DNA of 64,000 nt from Alphaproteobacteria bacterium (lineage in GTDB: Bacteria; Pseudomonadota; Alphaproteobacteria; UBA6615): the NCBI GenBank assembly GCA_021774575.1, contig JAJFIX010000037.1, forward strand, positions 124,001 through 188,000, given 5' to 3'. Positions within the stretch are counted from its first letter, which is position 1, and the number at the start of each line of letters is the position of its first letter. The notes beneath the pieces are model-generated. The model was not told the DNA's origin and made no database searches. It was given only the letters and a program-made list of their open reading frames with translations. Positions 17,100 through 27,116 of this stretch are shown here, piece after piece. Made by a program: the position numbers and the translations under genes.

Positions 17100-17612
17100 A
17101 TGATCCTAATCGGTATTGGGGCTAATTTGACTAGCGCTACGGCGGGGTCGCCCTATGCGACGTGTAAGGCGGCACTCGCGGAGCTTGCAGCCGGGCCGTC
17201 GACGATTACTATTAAGGCATGTTCACCTTGGTTTAGGTCTTCGCCAGTACCTGTTTCTGATCAGCCATGGTTTGTCAATGCCGTGGTTGAACTGGCGACA
17301 GCGCTGGACCCGCCGACTTTACTCGCGCGCCTGCATGAGGTGGAGGACGTATTCGGTCGGCATCGATCCGTTCGGAATGGCGCGCGGGTCCTCGATCTTG
17401 ATTTGTTGGCATATGACGATTTGATTTTGCCGGTGGGGCCCGGGCCCGGGCCGCAATTGCCCCATCCGCGCCTTCACGAACGGGCCTTTGTGCTCATCCC
17501 GCTGAACGATTTGGCCCCCGATTGGCGCCATCCCATCCTCGGCTCGACGGCGGTCGAAATGATGGCGGAAATTTCAACCGATCAACTTGTCGAACGGTTG
17601 AGCGATAACTAG
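17100..17612 (+). CDS. folK: 2-amino-4-hydroxy-6-hydroxymethyldihydropteridine pyrophosphokinase
   Basis: Transfers pyrophosphate from ATP to the pterin in folate synthesis. ILIGIGANL, the loop [11 protein letters not shown] and SPWFRSSPV fit the family. [31 protein letters not shown] (two metal-binding Asp) and [21 protein letters not shown] are the HPPK signature. The ATG at 17100 is preferred over one 30 bases upstream because homologues begin at this beta strand and a GGGG tract precedes it. 170 residues. A possible promoter (TTGCCT near 17060, TATAGA near 17082) would give a very short leader. Confidence 0.93.
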   Translation: MILIGIGANLTSATAGSPYATCKAALAELAAGPSTITIKACSPWFRSSPVPVSDQPWFVNAVVELATALDPPTLLARLHEVEDVFGRHRSVRNGARVLDLDLLAYDDLILPVGPGPGPQLPHPRLHERAFVLIPLNDLAPDWRHPILGSTAVEMMAEISTDQLVERLSDN

Positions 17613-17701
17613 CCGCCAAAAAGGCTTGGCTGTGGCCGAACAATCACATATATAGAGCCGCGCCCACATATTTAATTGTACTGGAATGGGAGACTGGCTC
17701 T

Positions 17702-18100
17702 ATGGCCCGCGTCACCGTTGAAGATTGTATCGAAAAGATTCCCAACCGGTTCAAACTGGTAATGGTCGCCGCCCAACGTGCGCGTCATATCGTCAGCGGT
17801 GTACCGTTGACCCTCGACCGTGATAACGACAAAAACCCCGTTGTCGCCCTGCGCGAAATTGCCGAAGAAACGATCGATATTGATACCGTCGAACAATCGA
17901 TGATCCAAGGGTTGCAGAAGCACGGTGAGCAGGACGATCCTGAAGACGAGGACGATATTCAAGACCTTATTGCCTCCGAACAGGCTGTCGCCGGGGTTGA
18001 TGCCGAGGCGGTGGGCGGTATGCCGGAAATGAATTTCAAAGATGCCGTTGATCTGGCCGAAGAAGCGGCGCCGGTCGAAGACGATACACCGGAGGCTTAA
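17702..18100 (+). CDS. rpoZ: DNA-directed RNA polymerase omega subunit
   Basis: Assembly and ppGpp-responsive subunit of RNA polymerase. 132 residues. [29 protein letters not shown] is the conserved N-terminal core, followed by [12 protein letters not shown]. The C-terminal half is an acidic alphaproteobacterial extension ([11 protein letters not shown]-type). The ribosome site GGGAG lies about 9 bases before the ATG. It lies immediately before rsh, linking the ppGpp target and its synthase, a common arrangement. Confidence 0.95.
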   Translation: MARVTVEDCIEKIPNRFKLVMVAAQRARHIVSGVPLTLDRDNDKNPVVALREIAEETIDIDTVEQSMIQGLQKHGEQDDPEDEDDIQDLIASEQAVAGVDAEAVGGMPEMNFKDAVDLAEEAAPVEDDTPEA

Positions 18101-18112
18101 GGCGACGCATCG

Positions 18113-18142
18113 CCGACACAGTCGGCGTGTCGGGGCTTTTGC
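18113..18142 (+). terminator. Probable Rho-independent terminator after rpoZ
   Basis: CCGACAC pairs with GTGTCGG (7 bp, 18113-18119 with 18127-18133), and an alternative CGCCGAC/GTCGGCG hairpin occupies 18111-18127. GGCTTTTG follows. The T-tract is short, so termination may be partial before rsh. Confidence 0.4.
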
Positions 18143-18199
18143 ATTGGTCCGCCCTCGGACGGTATAGTTTAGCTGCATGACTTGGAGAGTGCGGCGCCG

Positions 18200-20344
18200 G
18201 TGATTAGACAATTTGAACTCGTTGAAAAGGTAAAGGCCTATGATCCGTCGGCGGACGCCGACGTGCTCAATCGTGCCTACGTCTTTGCCATGCAAGCCCA
18301 TGGGGCTCAGACCAGAGCGAGTGGCGACCCCTATTTTTCGCACCCGCTAGAAGTCGCTGGCATATTGAGCAATTTTCGGCTCGATAGTGCCTCAATCGCA
18401 ACTGCATTGCTCCACGACACCTTGGAGGATACCGACGCCACTCTGCCACAATTGAAGAAAATGTTTGGCAGCGATATTGCCGACTTGGTCGATGGCGTGA
18501 CCAAGCTCAGTCAGCTCGAATTGCAATCAGACAAGACCAAGCAGGCGGAAAATTTCCGCAAATTATTGCTGGCGATGAGCCGCGATATTCGGGTGCTTTT
18601 GGTCAAGCTGGCTGATCGCCTGCATAATATGCGGACATTGGGTCACATTAAGTCCGCCGAGCGGCGAGCCCGAATCGCCCGCGAAACAATGGAAATTTAT
18701 GCGCCGCTGGCCGAGCGTATCGGGATGCAACAGTTCAAAGACGAACTCGAAGATCTCGCCTTTGCCGAACTCAATCCCGATGCTTGGTCGGGGGTCATAC
18801 GCCGCTTGGCATTTCTTCATGAGCGGGGCGAGGGGGTGGTCGACCGGGTCATGTCGCGGCTGGAGAAAGATTTGCTGGACGGCGGGGTCACGGCAATTCT
18901 GTCCGGTCGGGAAAAGACGCCTTATTCGATTTGGCGCAAAATGCAGACCAAATCCGTTACTTTTGAAATGCTATCGGATGTTATGGCGTTTCGCGCCGTT
19001 GTCGATAATTTGGATGATTGCTATCAGGCACTGGGAATGATCCACGGGCGATATTCGGTCGTGCCGGGCCGGTTCAAAGACTATATTTCGACACCCAAGC
19101 CGAACGGCTATCAGTCGCTGCATACGTCGGTTCTGGGCCCCGAAGGACAGCGCATCGAATTGCAAATCCGCACCCGTGAAATGCATGAGATTGCTGAGCG
19201 GGGCGTTGCGGCTCACTGGCAATATAAAGAGCAAGGCTCGGCGCGGCCGGCTGAAGGCAAGCAGTATCGGTGGCTGCAGGAGCTTTTAGAAATTCTCGAA
19301 AGTACCGGCGAGCCGGATGAATTTCTCGAACATACGAAACTGGAAATGTTCCAGGATCAGGTTTTCTGCTTTACCCCCACCGGCGAAGTTTTGGGCTTTC
19401 CGCGCGGCGCGACGGTCATTGATTTCGCCTATGCCGTCCATTCCGAAGTTGGGGATCATTGCGTAGGTGCCAAGGTGAACGGCCGCATGGTGCCGCTACG
19501 CACCACTGTGGAAAATGGCGATCAAGTCGAGATTTTGACTTCCAAGGCGCAGACACCGTCGCCGGAATGGGAACAAATGATCGTCACCGGTAAGGCCCGG
19601 TCGCGGGTTCGCCGCTTTGTTCACCAAGAGCAACGGCGCCAATATATTGGTCTGGGAAAGGAAATTGTCGAAAAATCCTTTCGCCGGGAACATCGCGATT
19701 TTTCGCGAAAAATAGTGCGGTCGGTTGCCAAAGAATTTGGCGGGAGATCTGCCGATGATGTTTTCGCTAAAGTCGGCGAGGGATTATATGGCGGAACCGA
19801 TGTCGTTCACGCCATTTTTCCCGACCCCGACAAAGATGACGAGGACGTTAAAATCCCTAAGCCGCGCCGTCGCCGAGTAAATGGCAAAGGGGATGCGATT
19901 GAGATCAAAGGCCTGATTGCCGGGATGGCCATGCATTTGGCTAAATGCTGCTATCCGCTGCCCGGAGATCGCATTGTCGGTATTGTGACCACTGGCAAGG
20001 GTGTCACCATTCACACGATAGATTGCGATACGCTGCAAAACTTTGCTGATACGCCGGAGCGTTGGCTGGCCGTCGCCTGGAGCGCTCAAGATGATCCCTC
20101 GTCCAAGCAGGTGAGCCGATTACACGTCATTCTTAGCAATGAAGCCGGCAGTCTTGGCGATTTGGCGACGGTGATCGGGCGCCATGATAGTAATATTTCG
20201 AATCTCAAGATCACCCATCGCAATGTCGATTTTTTCGACCTCATTGTCGATATTGAGGTCAGTGGTGTAAGACATTTGACCGAGGTGATCGCCGCCCTGC
20301 GATCAACCCCGTCGGTCAGCCGGGTCGAACGCAGCAAGCATTAG
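18200..20344 (+). CDS. rsh: Bifunctional (p)ppGpp synthetase/hydrolase (RelA/SpoT homologue)
   Basis: Makes and degrades the stringent-response alarmone. The HD hydrolase domain is intact (FSHPLEVAGIL, ALLHDTLEDTDATL with the HD pair, DRLHNMRTL). The synthetase domain has RFKDYISTPKPNGYQSLHT, whose RxKD motif is the form seen in bifunctional enzymes. The TGS domain (VFCFTPTGEVLGFPRGATVIDFAYAVH) and a C-terminal ACT domain follow. The frame is open from a TTG at 18182, but the GTG at 18200 gives the usual MIRQFELVEKVKAYDP start, with GGAG 11 bases upstream. About 714 residues. Confidence 0.94.
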   Translation: MIRQFELVEKVKAYDPSADADVLNRAYVFAMQAHGAQTRASGDPYFSHPLEVAGILSNFRLDSASIATALLHDTLEDTDATLPQLKKMFGSDIADLVDGVTKLSQLELQSDKTKQAENFRKLLLAMSRDIRVLLVKLADRLHNMRTLGHIKSAERRARIARETMEIYAPLAERIGMQQFKDELEDLAFAELNPDAWSGVIRRLAFLHERGEGVVDRVMSRLEKDLLDGGVTAILSGREKTPYSIWRKMQTKSVTFEMLSDVMAFRAVVDNLDDCYQALGMIHGRYSVVPGRFKDYISTPKPNGYQSLHTSVLGPEGQRIELQIRTREMHEIAERGVAAHWQYKEQGSARPAEGKQYRWLQELLEILESTGEPDEFLEHTKLEMFQDQVFCFTPTGEVLGFPRGATVIDFAYAVHSEVGDHCVGAKVNGRMVPLRTTVENGDQVEILTSKAQTPSPEWEQMIVTGKARSRVRRFVHQEQRRQYIGLGKEIVEKSFRREHRDFSRKIVRSVAKEFGGRSADDVFAKVGEGLYGGTDVVHAIFPDPDKDDEDVKIPKPRRRRVNGKGDAIEIKGLIAGMAMHLAKCCYPLPGDRIVGIVTTGKGVTIHTIDCDTLQNFADTPERWLAVAWSAQDDPSSKQVSRLHVILSNEAGSLGDLATVIGRHDSNISNLKITHRNVDFFDLIVDIEVSGVRHLTEVIAALRSTPSVSRVERSKH

Positions 20345-20363
20345 AGCGAGATAGGAACACACG

Positions 20364-21140
20364 ATGACGGATCAAGTTACGGCCCGGCCATTACGTTTGG
20401 GCGTTAACGTCGATCACGTGGCAACAATTCGGAATGCACGGGGTGGCGGTCATCCTGACCCGGTGCGGGCCGCGCTGATGGCCGCCCATGCCGGGGCCGA
20501 TAGTATCGTCGCCCATCTACGCGAAGACCGCCGGCACATTTCCGACAACGATCTGGACCGGTTGATGGACCGGTTGGACGGATTACCTCTGACCCTGGAG
20601 ATGGCGGCGACCGAGGAGATGCTGGCAATCGCCCTGGGCCATAAACCTCATTCAGTATGCATTGTGCCCGAGCGACGCGAAGAACGGACCACCGAAGGCG
20701 GTCTGGATGCCGACGGCGGTCGAACCCATTTGCGGCCCTATGTTGACGCCCTAGGGGCCGCCGGTGTCAAAGTCTCGCTGTTTATTGAGCCGACTTCGGC
20801 CCAACTTGACGCCGCAAAATCCCTTGGTACGTCAGCAGTTGAATTGCACACTGGTCGCTATTGCGATGCGGCAACGGAGGCGGATCGCTTGACTGAACTG
20901 TCTCTGATAGAAGCTGCGTCACGTGACGGAGTGGCGATGGGGTTGGCTATTCATGCCGGTCACGGCTTGACTTATGAGACCGTGTCGCCGATTGCCTCAA
21001 TCGTTGAAATTGAGGAACTTAATATTGGTCATTTTTTGATTGGCGAGGCGATATATTCTGGCCTCGATAGCTCTATAAAACGCATGCGAGCATTGATGGA
21101 TCAGGCGCGAGCCGCCGCAACCGGTCAACTAACCGCCTAA
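20364..21140 (+). CDS. pdxJ: Pyridoxine 5'-phosphate synthase
   Basis: Closes the pyridoxine ring from 1-deoxyxylulose-5-phosphate and 3-amino-2-oxopropyl phosphate; its DXP substrate is the product of dxs in this window. 258 residues. LGVNVDHVATIRNARGG is the signature, with HLREDRRHI, CIVPERREERTTEGG, VELHTGRYC and IHAGHGL marking the active-site loops. It starts 19 bases after rsh. PLP made by this pathway is the cofactor of the three desulfurases encoded later (contextual inference). Confidence 0.96.
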   Translation: MTDQVTARPLRLGVNVDHVATIRNARGGGHPDPVRAALMAAHAGADSIVAHLREDRRHISDNDLDRLMDRLDGLPLTLEMAATEEMLAIALGHKPHSVCIVPERREERTTEGGLDADGGRTHLRPYVDALGAAGVKVSLFIEPTSAQLDAAKSLGTSAVELHTGRYCDAATEADRLTELSLIEAASRDGVAMGLAIHAGHGLTYETVSPIASIVEIEELNIGHFLIGEAIYSGLDSSIKRMRALMDQARAAATGQLTA

Positions 21141-21161
21141 TACAAGGGAGTGTCATCAGTC

Positions 21162-21560
21162 ATGATTTTGGGGCTGGGGAGCGATATTGTCGATATTCGC
21201 CGGGTTGCAAAGACCCTGGATCGGTTTGGCGAGCGGTTCACCAACCGGTGTTTTACCGATCTAGAGCGCAAAAAAAGCGACCGGCGACTCAACCGCGCCG
21301 AAAGTTATGCCCGCCGATATGCGGCCAAGGAAGCCTGTTCAAAGGCTCTGGGCACAGGCTTTCGTAGAGGCGTGTTTTGGCGGGATCTGGGGGTTGCAAA
21401 CTTGGCATCGGGTAAGCCGACCATGGTTTTGACCGGCGGCGCTGCCGAACGGTTGAAAGAGCTAATACCCGAAGGGATGACGGCCCAAATTGAGGTATCC
21501 CTGACCGATGAACCACCGCTAGCCCAAGCGATTGTCATAATCACAGCGGTTGCACCGTGA
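21162..21560 (+). CDS. acpS: Holo-[acyl-carrier-protein] synthase
   Basis: Transfers 4'-phosphopantetheine from CoA to [17 protein letters not shown] carries the Mg-binding Asp, [10 protein letters not shown] follows, and [21 protein letters not shown] is the conserved Glu/Lys helix. The reading frame is open from a GTG at 21150, but AAGGGAG (21144-21150) is correctly placed for the ATG at 21162, giving 132 residues. It forms a pair with pdxJ (21-base gap), a well-known conserved linkage. Confidence 0.95.
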   Translation: MILGLGSDIVDIRRVAKTLDRFGERFTNRCFTDLERKKSDRRLNRAESYARRYAAKEACSKALGTGFRRGVFWRDLGVANLASGKPTMVLTGGAAERLKELIPEGMTAQIEVSLTDEPPLAQAIVIITAVAP

Positions 21561-21633
21561 TATCTCGACTTCACAAGCGGCCTTCTTTCTGAAATAAGGC
21601 AGGCCAGGAACGAGCCGATGGAGTTGGGTGGGT

Positions 21634-22383
21634 ATGTCGATTAAGAAATCTGGTGGAATGAAAGACACGGTCTGGACCTTTGTTTGGGCCATATTGATTG
21701 CGATTTTGGTGCGCACGGTCGCTTACGAGCCGTTTAATATTCCATCGAGCTCGATGGTGCCGACCTTGCTGGTCGGCGATTATCTCTTCGTTTCGAAATT
21801 CTCCTATGGCTATAGCCGTTATTCCCTGCCGTTTAGTCCGAATATATTTTCCGGACGCATTTTTGAAAGCCCGCCCGAGCGCGGTGATGTCATGGTTTTC
21901 AAAAAACCACCGCGCAACGAGGTGGATTTCATCAAGCGACTGATTGGGATGCCGGGCGATCGGGTGCAAATGCGTGCCGGGCGTCTTTATATCAACGACG
22001 AGTTGGTGCCGCGCGAACGTATCGAGGATTTCGAAGTGCAAGGGTTCGGTGGCGTGACACGGTCGGTGCCGCAATATATTGAGACGCTGCCGAACGGTGT
22101 CGAACACAAAATTATTGAAATTAGTGGCGACGTCGGCGCCCGCGACGATACGATCGAATTGATGGTGCCGCCGGGTCATTTCCTGATGATGGGAGATAAC
22201 CGCGATAATTCCGCCGACGGGCGGGGCGGAAATAGCGAGGGTCCGTGGTATGTGCCGGCGGAAAACTTGGTTGGGCAGGCAAAGTTCTTGTTTTTCTCAA
22301 CCGATGGCTCGGCCCGGCTATGGCAATTTTGGAAGTGGCCTGCTGCGACCCGATTTGCCCGGATTTTCGACGGCGTACATTGA
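21634..22383 (+). CDS. lepB: Signal peptidase I
   Basis: Membrane serine/lysine-dyad protease that cleaves Sec and Tat signal peptides. 249 residues. The N-terminal helix is TVWTFVWAILIAILVRTVA. The Ser motif is IPSSSMVPTLLVGDYLFVSKF, the Lys motif is RGDVMVFKKPPRNEVDFIKRLIGMPGDRV and the late box is GHFLMMGDNRDNSADGR. The ATG at 21634 is chosen (GGAG 10 bases upstream) over the GTG at 21628. The stop overlaps the proposed rnc start (TTGA). Confidence 0.95.
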   Translation: MSIKKSGGMKDTVWTFVWAILIAILVRTVAYEPFNIPSSSMVPTLLVGDYLFVSKFSYGYSRYSLPFSPNIFSGRIFESPPERGDVMVFKKPPRNEVDFIKRLIGMPGDRVQMRAGRLYINDELVPRERIEDFEVQGFGGVTRSVPQYIETLPNGVEHKIIEISGDVGARDDTIELMVPPGHFLMMGDNRDNSADGRGGNSEGPWYVPAENLVGQAKFLFFSTDGSARLWQFWKWPAATRFARIFDGVH

Positions 22384-23078
22384 CCGGGATAAACGAAACT
22401 ATTGAAATTCTGGCGGACCGCTTAGGCTATCGGTTCGCAAAACCCGAACTGCTCTTAGAAGCGTTGACCCATCAAAGTGTCGCCGATGCGACCGGGGGCG
22501 CACGCATGAGTTATGAGCGGTTGGAGTTCTTGGGAGACCGGGTTCTCGGGCTGGTCATTGCCGATTTGTTGGCGACAAAATACCCAGCCGATAGTGTCGG
22601 TGACTTGGCGCGCCGTCATGTTGATTTGGTGCGGGCCGAGGCGCTCACCAAAGTGGCCGACGATATTGAGATCGCACAATTTATTCAATTTACGCCCGGC
22701 GAGGAAAAATCCGGCGCACGGGCAAGTGCCTCAATTAAGGCCGATGTTGTGGAGGCGGTACTGGCCGCCCTTTTTCTCGACGGCGGGCTCGACGGCGCGC
22801 GGGCCTTTATTGTGCGGGCTTGGGCGCGGCTACTTGACGATCAAGATGCTCCGCCAAGCGATCCTAAAACCCAATTGCAGGAATGGTTGCAGGGGAGAGG
22901 CCGCGCCTTACCGGTTTACGCCGAAATTCGCCGCGATGGTCCCGACCACGCGCCGATCTTTACCATCGAGGTGCAGGTTGACGGCGATCTTTTTGAACAG
23001 GCCGAAGGCGCAAACAAGCGCGCGGCGGAAATGCAGGCGGCAATGGCAATGTTGACCCGCCTTAGTGGAGCGAGATGA
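22380..23078 (+). CDS. rnc: Ribonuclease III
   Basis: Double-strand-specific RNase for rRNA and mRNA processing. The catalytic domain has EALTHQSV and YERLEFLGDRVLGLVIAD (Glu/Asp cluster), later IKADVVEAVLAALFLDGG. The dsRNA-binding domain covers the last about 70 residues (DPKTQLQEWLQGRGRALPVY to AAEMQAAMAML). The frame is open upstream to 22245 inside lepB, but homologues begin near LTGINETIEILADRLGY. I therefore propose the TTG at 22380, which overlaps the lepB stop as TTGA. This gives 232 residues, the usual size. Confidence 0.93.
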   Translation: MTGINETIEILADRLGYRFAKPELLLEALTHQSVADATGGARMSYERLEFLGDRVLGLVIADLLATKYPADSVGDLARRHVDLVRAEALTKVADDIEIAQFIQFTPGEEKSGARASASIKADVVEAVLAALFLDGGLDGARAFIVRAWARLLDDQDAPPSDPKTQLQEWLQGRGRALPVYAEIRRDGPDHAPIFTIEVQVDGDLFEQAEGANKRAAEMQAAMAMLTRLSGAR

Positions 23079-24022
23079 TGGGAGAGGATAAAAAACACTG
23101 CGGCTTTGTGGCCCTGGTTGGCGCACCGAATGCCGGCAAGTCGACCCTGCTGAACGCCCATGTGGGTGCGCGGATATCTATCGTGACGCGCAAGGTTCAG
23201 ACGACACGCAGTCAAATTCGCGGCATTGCCATGGTCGATGAAACACAGCTGGTTTTCATCGATACGCCGGGAATATTTGCGCCCCGACGTCGTCTCGACC
23301 GGGCGATGGTTGATGCAGCGTGGGCCGGTGCGCGCGATGCCGATGTGGTCGTTGTCATCGTTGATGCACTGCGGGCCGTTGATCTGCGCGATAATGGTCG
23401 CGAGGATGAAAATGTCGCGCGTATCTTAAAAGGCCTGACCCAAGATCGCGAAGCCGGTCGAGTTGGCGGCAAAATCGTTCTCGCCCTCAATAAAATCGAT
23501 GCCATTCGGTCCGATCGACTGTTGTCATTGACCCAAAGCTTGAGCGAAAGTGGGCTCTTTGATCAGGTATTTATGGTTTCGGCCCTGAAGGGCGATGGGC
23601 TCATTGATTTGCAAACCTATCTTGTCGCCGCCGCGCCCGAAGGTGCCTGGCATTATAGTGAAGACCAGCTATCTGATTTGCCCCAGCGCCTAATTGCGGC
23701 CGAAGTAACACGCGAAAAAGCGTTTGAAAACATGCACCAAGAGATCCCTTATTCACTGGCTGTCGAAACTCAGAATTGGGAGGAGTATCGGAACGGCGAG
23801 GTGCGCATCGATCAGGTCATTCATATTGAAAAAGAGAGCCAAAAGGGCATGGTCGTCGGCAAGGGCGGGCAATCGATCAAACGCATCCGAGAACAAGCGC
23901 AGAGCGACTTATCTGAAATGTTTGAGCGAAAAGTACATCTCTTTGTTCAGGTTCGGGTGAGTAAACGGTGGGCCGATGATCCTGATCGTTTCCGCGAATG
24001 GGGTCTGAATTTCGACGCCTGA
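23075..24022 (+). CDS. era: GTPase Era
   Basis: Ribosome-assembly GTPase that binds the 3' end of 16S rRNA. 315 residues. G1 is GAPNAGKSTLLN, G2 the QTTRSQIRG loop, G3 DTPGIF and G4 LNKID. The KH domain (MVVGKGGQSIKRIREQAQ) is at the C-terminus. The start overlaps the rnc stop by 4 bases (ATGA), the conserved rnc-era coupling. Confidence 0.96.
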   Translation: MMGEDKKHCGFVALVGAPNAGKSTLLNAHVGARISIVTRKVQTTRSQIRGIAMVDETQLVFIDTPGIFAPRRRLDRAMVDAAWAGARDADVVVVIVDALRAVDLRDNGREDENVARILKGLTQDREAGRVGGKIVLALNKIDAIRSDRLLSLTQSLSESGLFDQVFMVSALKGDGLIDLQTYLVAAAPEGAWHYSEDQLSDLPQRLIAAEVTREKAFENMHQEIPYSLAVETQNWEEYRNGEVRIDQVIHIEKESQKGMVVGKGGQSIKRIREQAQSDLSEMFERKVHLFVQVRVSKRWADDPDRFREWGLNFDA

Positions 24023-24057
24023 ATTTTAATTTTTTCCCCAATGACGTAAAAGACCAA

Positions 24058-24792
24058 ATGGAATGGACCGGCGACGCGATTGTTCTGGCTGCCCGCAAGC
24101 ACGGCGAAAGGTCTGCCGTGGTGCAGTTGCTAACCCGCACCTATGGGCGTCATGCGGGACTGATGCGCGGCGCCACCGGCAAACGCAATCGAGGCGTTGC
24201 AGAGCCGGGAAACCTGGTCGCCGCAAGTTGGAAAGCGCGGCTGTCCGATCACCTTGGCATGCTGGCATTGGAGCCCATGCACCAAACGGCGGCGGGTCTG
24301 ATGGCCGCACCCCGCCGTTTGGCTGGACTTGCCTCGGCCTGTGCCATTGCCGAGATGGCATTGCCCGAGCGTGAACCCCATTCGGCTCTTTATGACGCGA
24401 CCTTGGCCCTGTTTTCGGTGATGGAGGATCATCCAGGCGAGGAGGCAATTTGGCCGGCTGCCTATGTGCGCTGGGAACTCGGTTTGCTGACTGAACTCGG
24501 GTTCGGGCTTGACCTTGATACTTGTGCGGCGACAGGGGTGAGAGACGATCTCATCTATGTCAGCCCACGCTCGGCCAGAGCCGTCTCGGCGGCCGCAGGC
24601 GAACCATTTAAAGATCGGTTGCTCCCGCTGCCGGGTTTTCTGATTGAACGGGGCCCTGCCGATGCCCAAGCCGTCACTGATGGCTTGGTATTGACCCGTT
24701 ATTTTTTGCAACGTCATGTTTTTGATGCAGTCAACAAGATGGTACCAGCCGCCCGCGATCGGCTGACCAACCTATTGGTTGACGACAAGTAG
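24058..24792 (+). CDS. recO: DNA repair protein RecO
   Basis: Loads RecA on SSB-coated single strands in the RecFOR pathway. MEWTGDAIVLAARKHGERSAVVQLLTRTYGRHAGL is the OB-fold start typical of alphaproteobacterial RecO. YVRWELGLLTELGFGLDLDTCAATG is the helical core segment; its lone Cys suggests that the Zn finger of some RecO proteins is incomplete. The ATG at 24058 is chosen over an upstream in-frame GTG at 23998 that overlaps era. 244 residues. Confidence 0.92.
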   Translation: MEWTGDAIVLAARKHGERSAVVQLLTRTYGRHAGLMRGATGKRNRGVAEPGNLVAASWKARLSDHLGMLALEPMHQTAAGLMAAPRRLAGLASACAIAEMALPEREPHSALYDATLALFSVMEDHPGEEAIWPAAYVRWELGLLTELGFGLDLDTCAATGVRDDLIYVSPRSARAVSAAAGEPFKDRLLPLPGFLIERGPADAQAVTDGLVLTRYFLQRHVFDAVNKMVPAARDRLTNLLVDDK

Positions 24793-24863
24793 CTGAACTT
24801 GAGAATCACTGATATTTACGCGCTTTATAGCGCTGCCTGGAACGTATTGAGGAAAACTGCCCG

Positions 24864-27107
24864 ATGAGTAAGAGGGTCGATAAAAATGCCGGGGATATTC
24901 AGCCGACGCCGTTGGCTGATGCCCTGAGCCGCCGCTACCTAAATTACGCGCTGTCGACAATCATGTCGCGGTCGCTGCCCGATGTGCGCGATGGCATGAA
25001 GCCGGTGCATCGGCGATTGCTTTTTTCGATGCGCCAGATGCGCCTCGACCCGGATCAGGGTTACAAAAAAAGTGCGCGGGTGGTCGGCGACGTTATTGGC
25101 CGCTTCCATCCCCATGGCGATCAGGCTGTTTACGACACGCTGGTCCGGCTGGCCCAGGATTTTTCCGTTCGCTTTCCCCTGGTTGACGGGCAGGGGAATT
25201 TCGGCAGCATCGATGGCGATAACGCAGCCGCCTTCCGCTATACCGAAGCGCGAATGACCGCTGTCGCCATGGCGCTGCTCGATGGCATCGACGACGACGC
25301 TGTCGATTTTCGTCCGACCTATGATGGCGAGGATGAAGAGCCAACCGTGCTTCCGGCCAATTTTCCCAATCTTTTGGCCAATGGGGCGTCGGGTATCGCG
25401 GTTGGCATGGCAACCAATATCCCCCCCCATAATGCCGGCGAAATCTGCGTCGCACTCGCGCATCTGCTCAAGACACCAAATGCCAGTATCGAAAAACTGG
25501 TCAGTTTGATGCCGGGTCCCGACTTACCCACCGGCGGCATATTGACGGAATCGCGTGAGAGCGTGGTCGAAGCCTACCGGACCGGCCGCGGATCCATGCG
25601 GATCCGGGCCCGCTGGGAAGTTGAGCAGCTGCCCCGCGGCCAGTATCAGATCACAGTCACAGAAATTCCCTACCAGGTGCAAAAATCGCGCCTGGTGGAA
25701 CGTATCGCCGAGCTCCTGTTGGCAAAAAAGCTCGTGCTGCTCGGCGATGTTCGTGATGAAAGTGCTGAAGACATACGCTTGGTTCTGGAGCCCCGGAACC
25801 GCAATGTCGAACCCGAGATACTAATGGAAAGCCTGTTCAAGCTGACCGATCTCGAGACCCGGATCGGTCTCAATATGAACGTCTTGGATGCCGATCAAAC
25901 ACCCCGAGTAATGTCGCTGCGCGAGGTGCTGCAGGCGTTCATTGACCATCGGCATGTGGTGTTGGAGCGCCGCGCCACATTCAGACTGGGCAAGATCGCC
26001 GACCGGCTGGAAATTCTCGGCGGTTATAAAATCGTCTACCTGCATCTCGACGAGGTGATCCGGATCGTTCGTGAAGAAGACGAACCTAAAGCCGTGCTCA
26101 TGTCGACTTGGGACCTCACCGAAAATCAGGCCGACGCGATCTTGAATATGCGTCTGCGTTCGTTGCGCAGGCTTGAAGAGATTGCCATTACCAAAGAAAT
26201 TGATGGGCTGGAGGCTGAACAAAAAGATTTGAAGGGGTTGTTGAAAAGCGACAAGCGGCGCGATGAGGCTTTGGCCGCAGAGTTTAAGGAAATCCGCGCC
26301 AAGTTTGGCGAGAAAACAGATCTAGGTCGCCGCCGGACCGAAATCGCCGATGCGCCGGTCGAAATTGATGTGCCCCTCGAGGCAACCATCGAACGCGAGC
26401 CGGTCACTGTTGTCTGTTCGGATAAAGGCTGGGTGCGGTCTTTGCGCGGCCATGGTTTGGAGACCGCCGACCTCAAATATAAAGAAGGCGACAAGCCCCG
26501 GTTTTTCATCGAGATGGAAACCACCGACAAGCTTTTGGTGTTCGCGACCAATGGGCGTTTCTATACGATCGGCGCCGATCGACTGCCCGGTGGGCGGGGG
26601 CATGGCGAGCCCCTGAAGCTGATGCTGGATATGGGCAATGATGTCGAAATTCTCACCCTCATGGTACACGCGGCCGGGGCTGTCATTTTAGTCGCCTCCG
26701 ATGATGGGCGGGGTTTCTTGATCTCCCAAGACGATTTGGTCGCGCAGACCAGGGGCGGGCGTCAAATCTTGAATGTTAAGGGTGATGTGGAGGCGCTGCG
26801 CGCTGTGCCCGCCGTCGGTGATCATATCGCGGTCATTGGTGAGAACAGGAAAATGCTGATTTTCCCCGTGGCCGAGCTGCCGACGATGGGGCGGGGCCGT
26901 GGCGTGCGTTTGCAAAACTACGCCCAGGGTGGACTGGCTGATGTGCGAATTTTCACCTTGAAAGAGGGACTCACGGTTAAAACCGGCGGCAAGTACCGGA
27001 CTTTTTCAGCCGACGACCTTAAAGACTGGATTGGCAAGCGGGCCCAGGCGGGCCGTCTGCCTCCGGTAGGTTTTCCGAGAACGAGCCGGTTCGGTGATTT
27101 AGATTAG
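24864..27107 (+). CDS. parC: DNA topoisomerase IV subunit A
   Basis: Breakage-rejoining subunit of the decatenating topoisomerase. 747 residues, shorter than most GyrA and typical of Par[28 protein letters not shown] begins the winged-helix domain, [22 protein letters not shown] is the quinolone-resistance region, and [11 protein letters not shown] holds the active-site Tyr. The C-terminal beta-pinwheel is degenerate relative to GyrA and lacks the GyrA box. A ribosome site (GAGG) lies about 11 bases upstream. It converges on glnE with a 9-base gap. Confidence 0.95.
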   Translation: MSKRVDKNAGDIQPTPLADALSRRYLNYALSTIMSRSLPDVRDGMKPVHRRLLFSMRQMRLDPDQGYKKSARVVGDVIGRFHPHGDQAVYDTLVRLAQDFSVRFPLVDGQGNFGSIDGDNAAAFRYTEARMTAVAMALLDGIDDDAVDFRPTYDGEDEEPTVLPANFPNLLANGASGIAVGMATNIPPHNAGEICVALAHLLKTPNASIEKLVSLMPGPDLPTGGILTESRESVVEAYRTGRGSMRIRARWEVEQLPRGQYQITVTEIPYQVQKSRLVERIAELLLAKKLVLLGDVRDESAEDIRLVLEPRNRNVEPEILMESLFKLTDLETRIGLNMNVLDADQTPRVMSLREVLQAFIDHRHVVLERRATFRLGKIADRLEILGGYKIVYLHLDEVIRIVREEDEPKAVLMSTWDLTENQADAILNMRLRSLRRLEEIAITKEIDGLEAEQKDLKGLLKSDKRRDEALAAEFKEIRAKFGEKTDLGRRRTEIADAPVEIDVPLEATIEREPVTVVCSDKGWVRSLRGHGLETADLKYKEGDKPRFFIEMETTDKLLVFATNGRFYTIGADRLPGGRGHGEPLKLMLDMGNDVEILTLMVHAAGAVILVASDDGRGFLISQDDLVAQTRGGRQILNVKGDVEALRAVPAVGDHIAVIGENRKMLIFPVAELPTMGRGRGVRLQNYAQGGLADVRIFTLKEGLTVKTGGKYRTFSADDLKDWIGKRAQAGRLPPVGFPRTSRFGDLD

Positions 27108-27116
27108 CCAATTGGA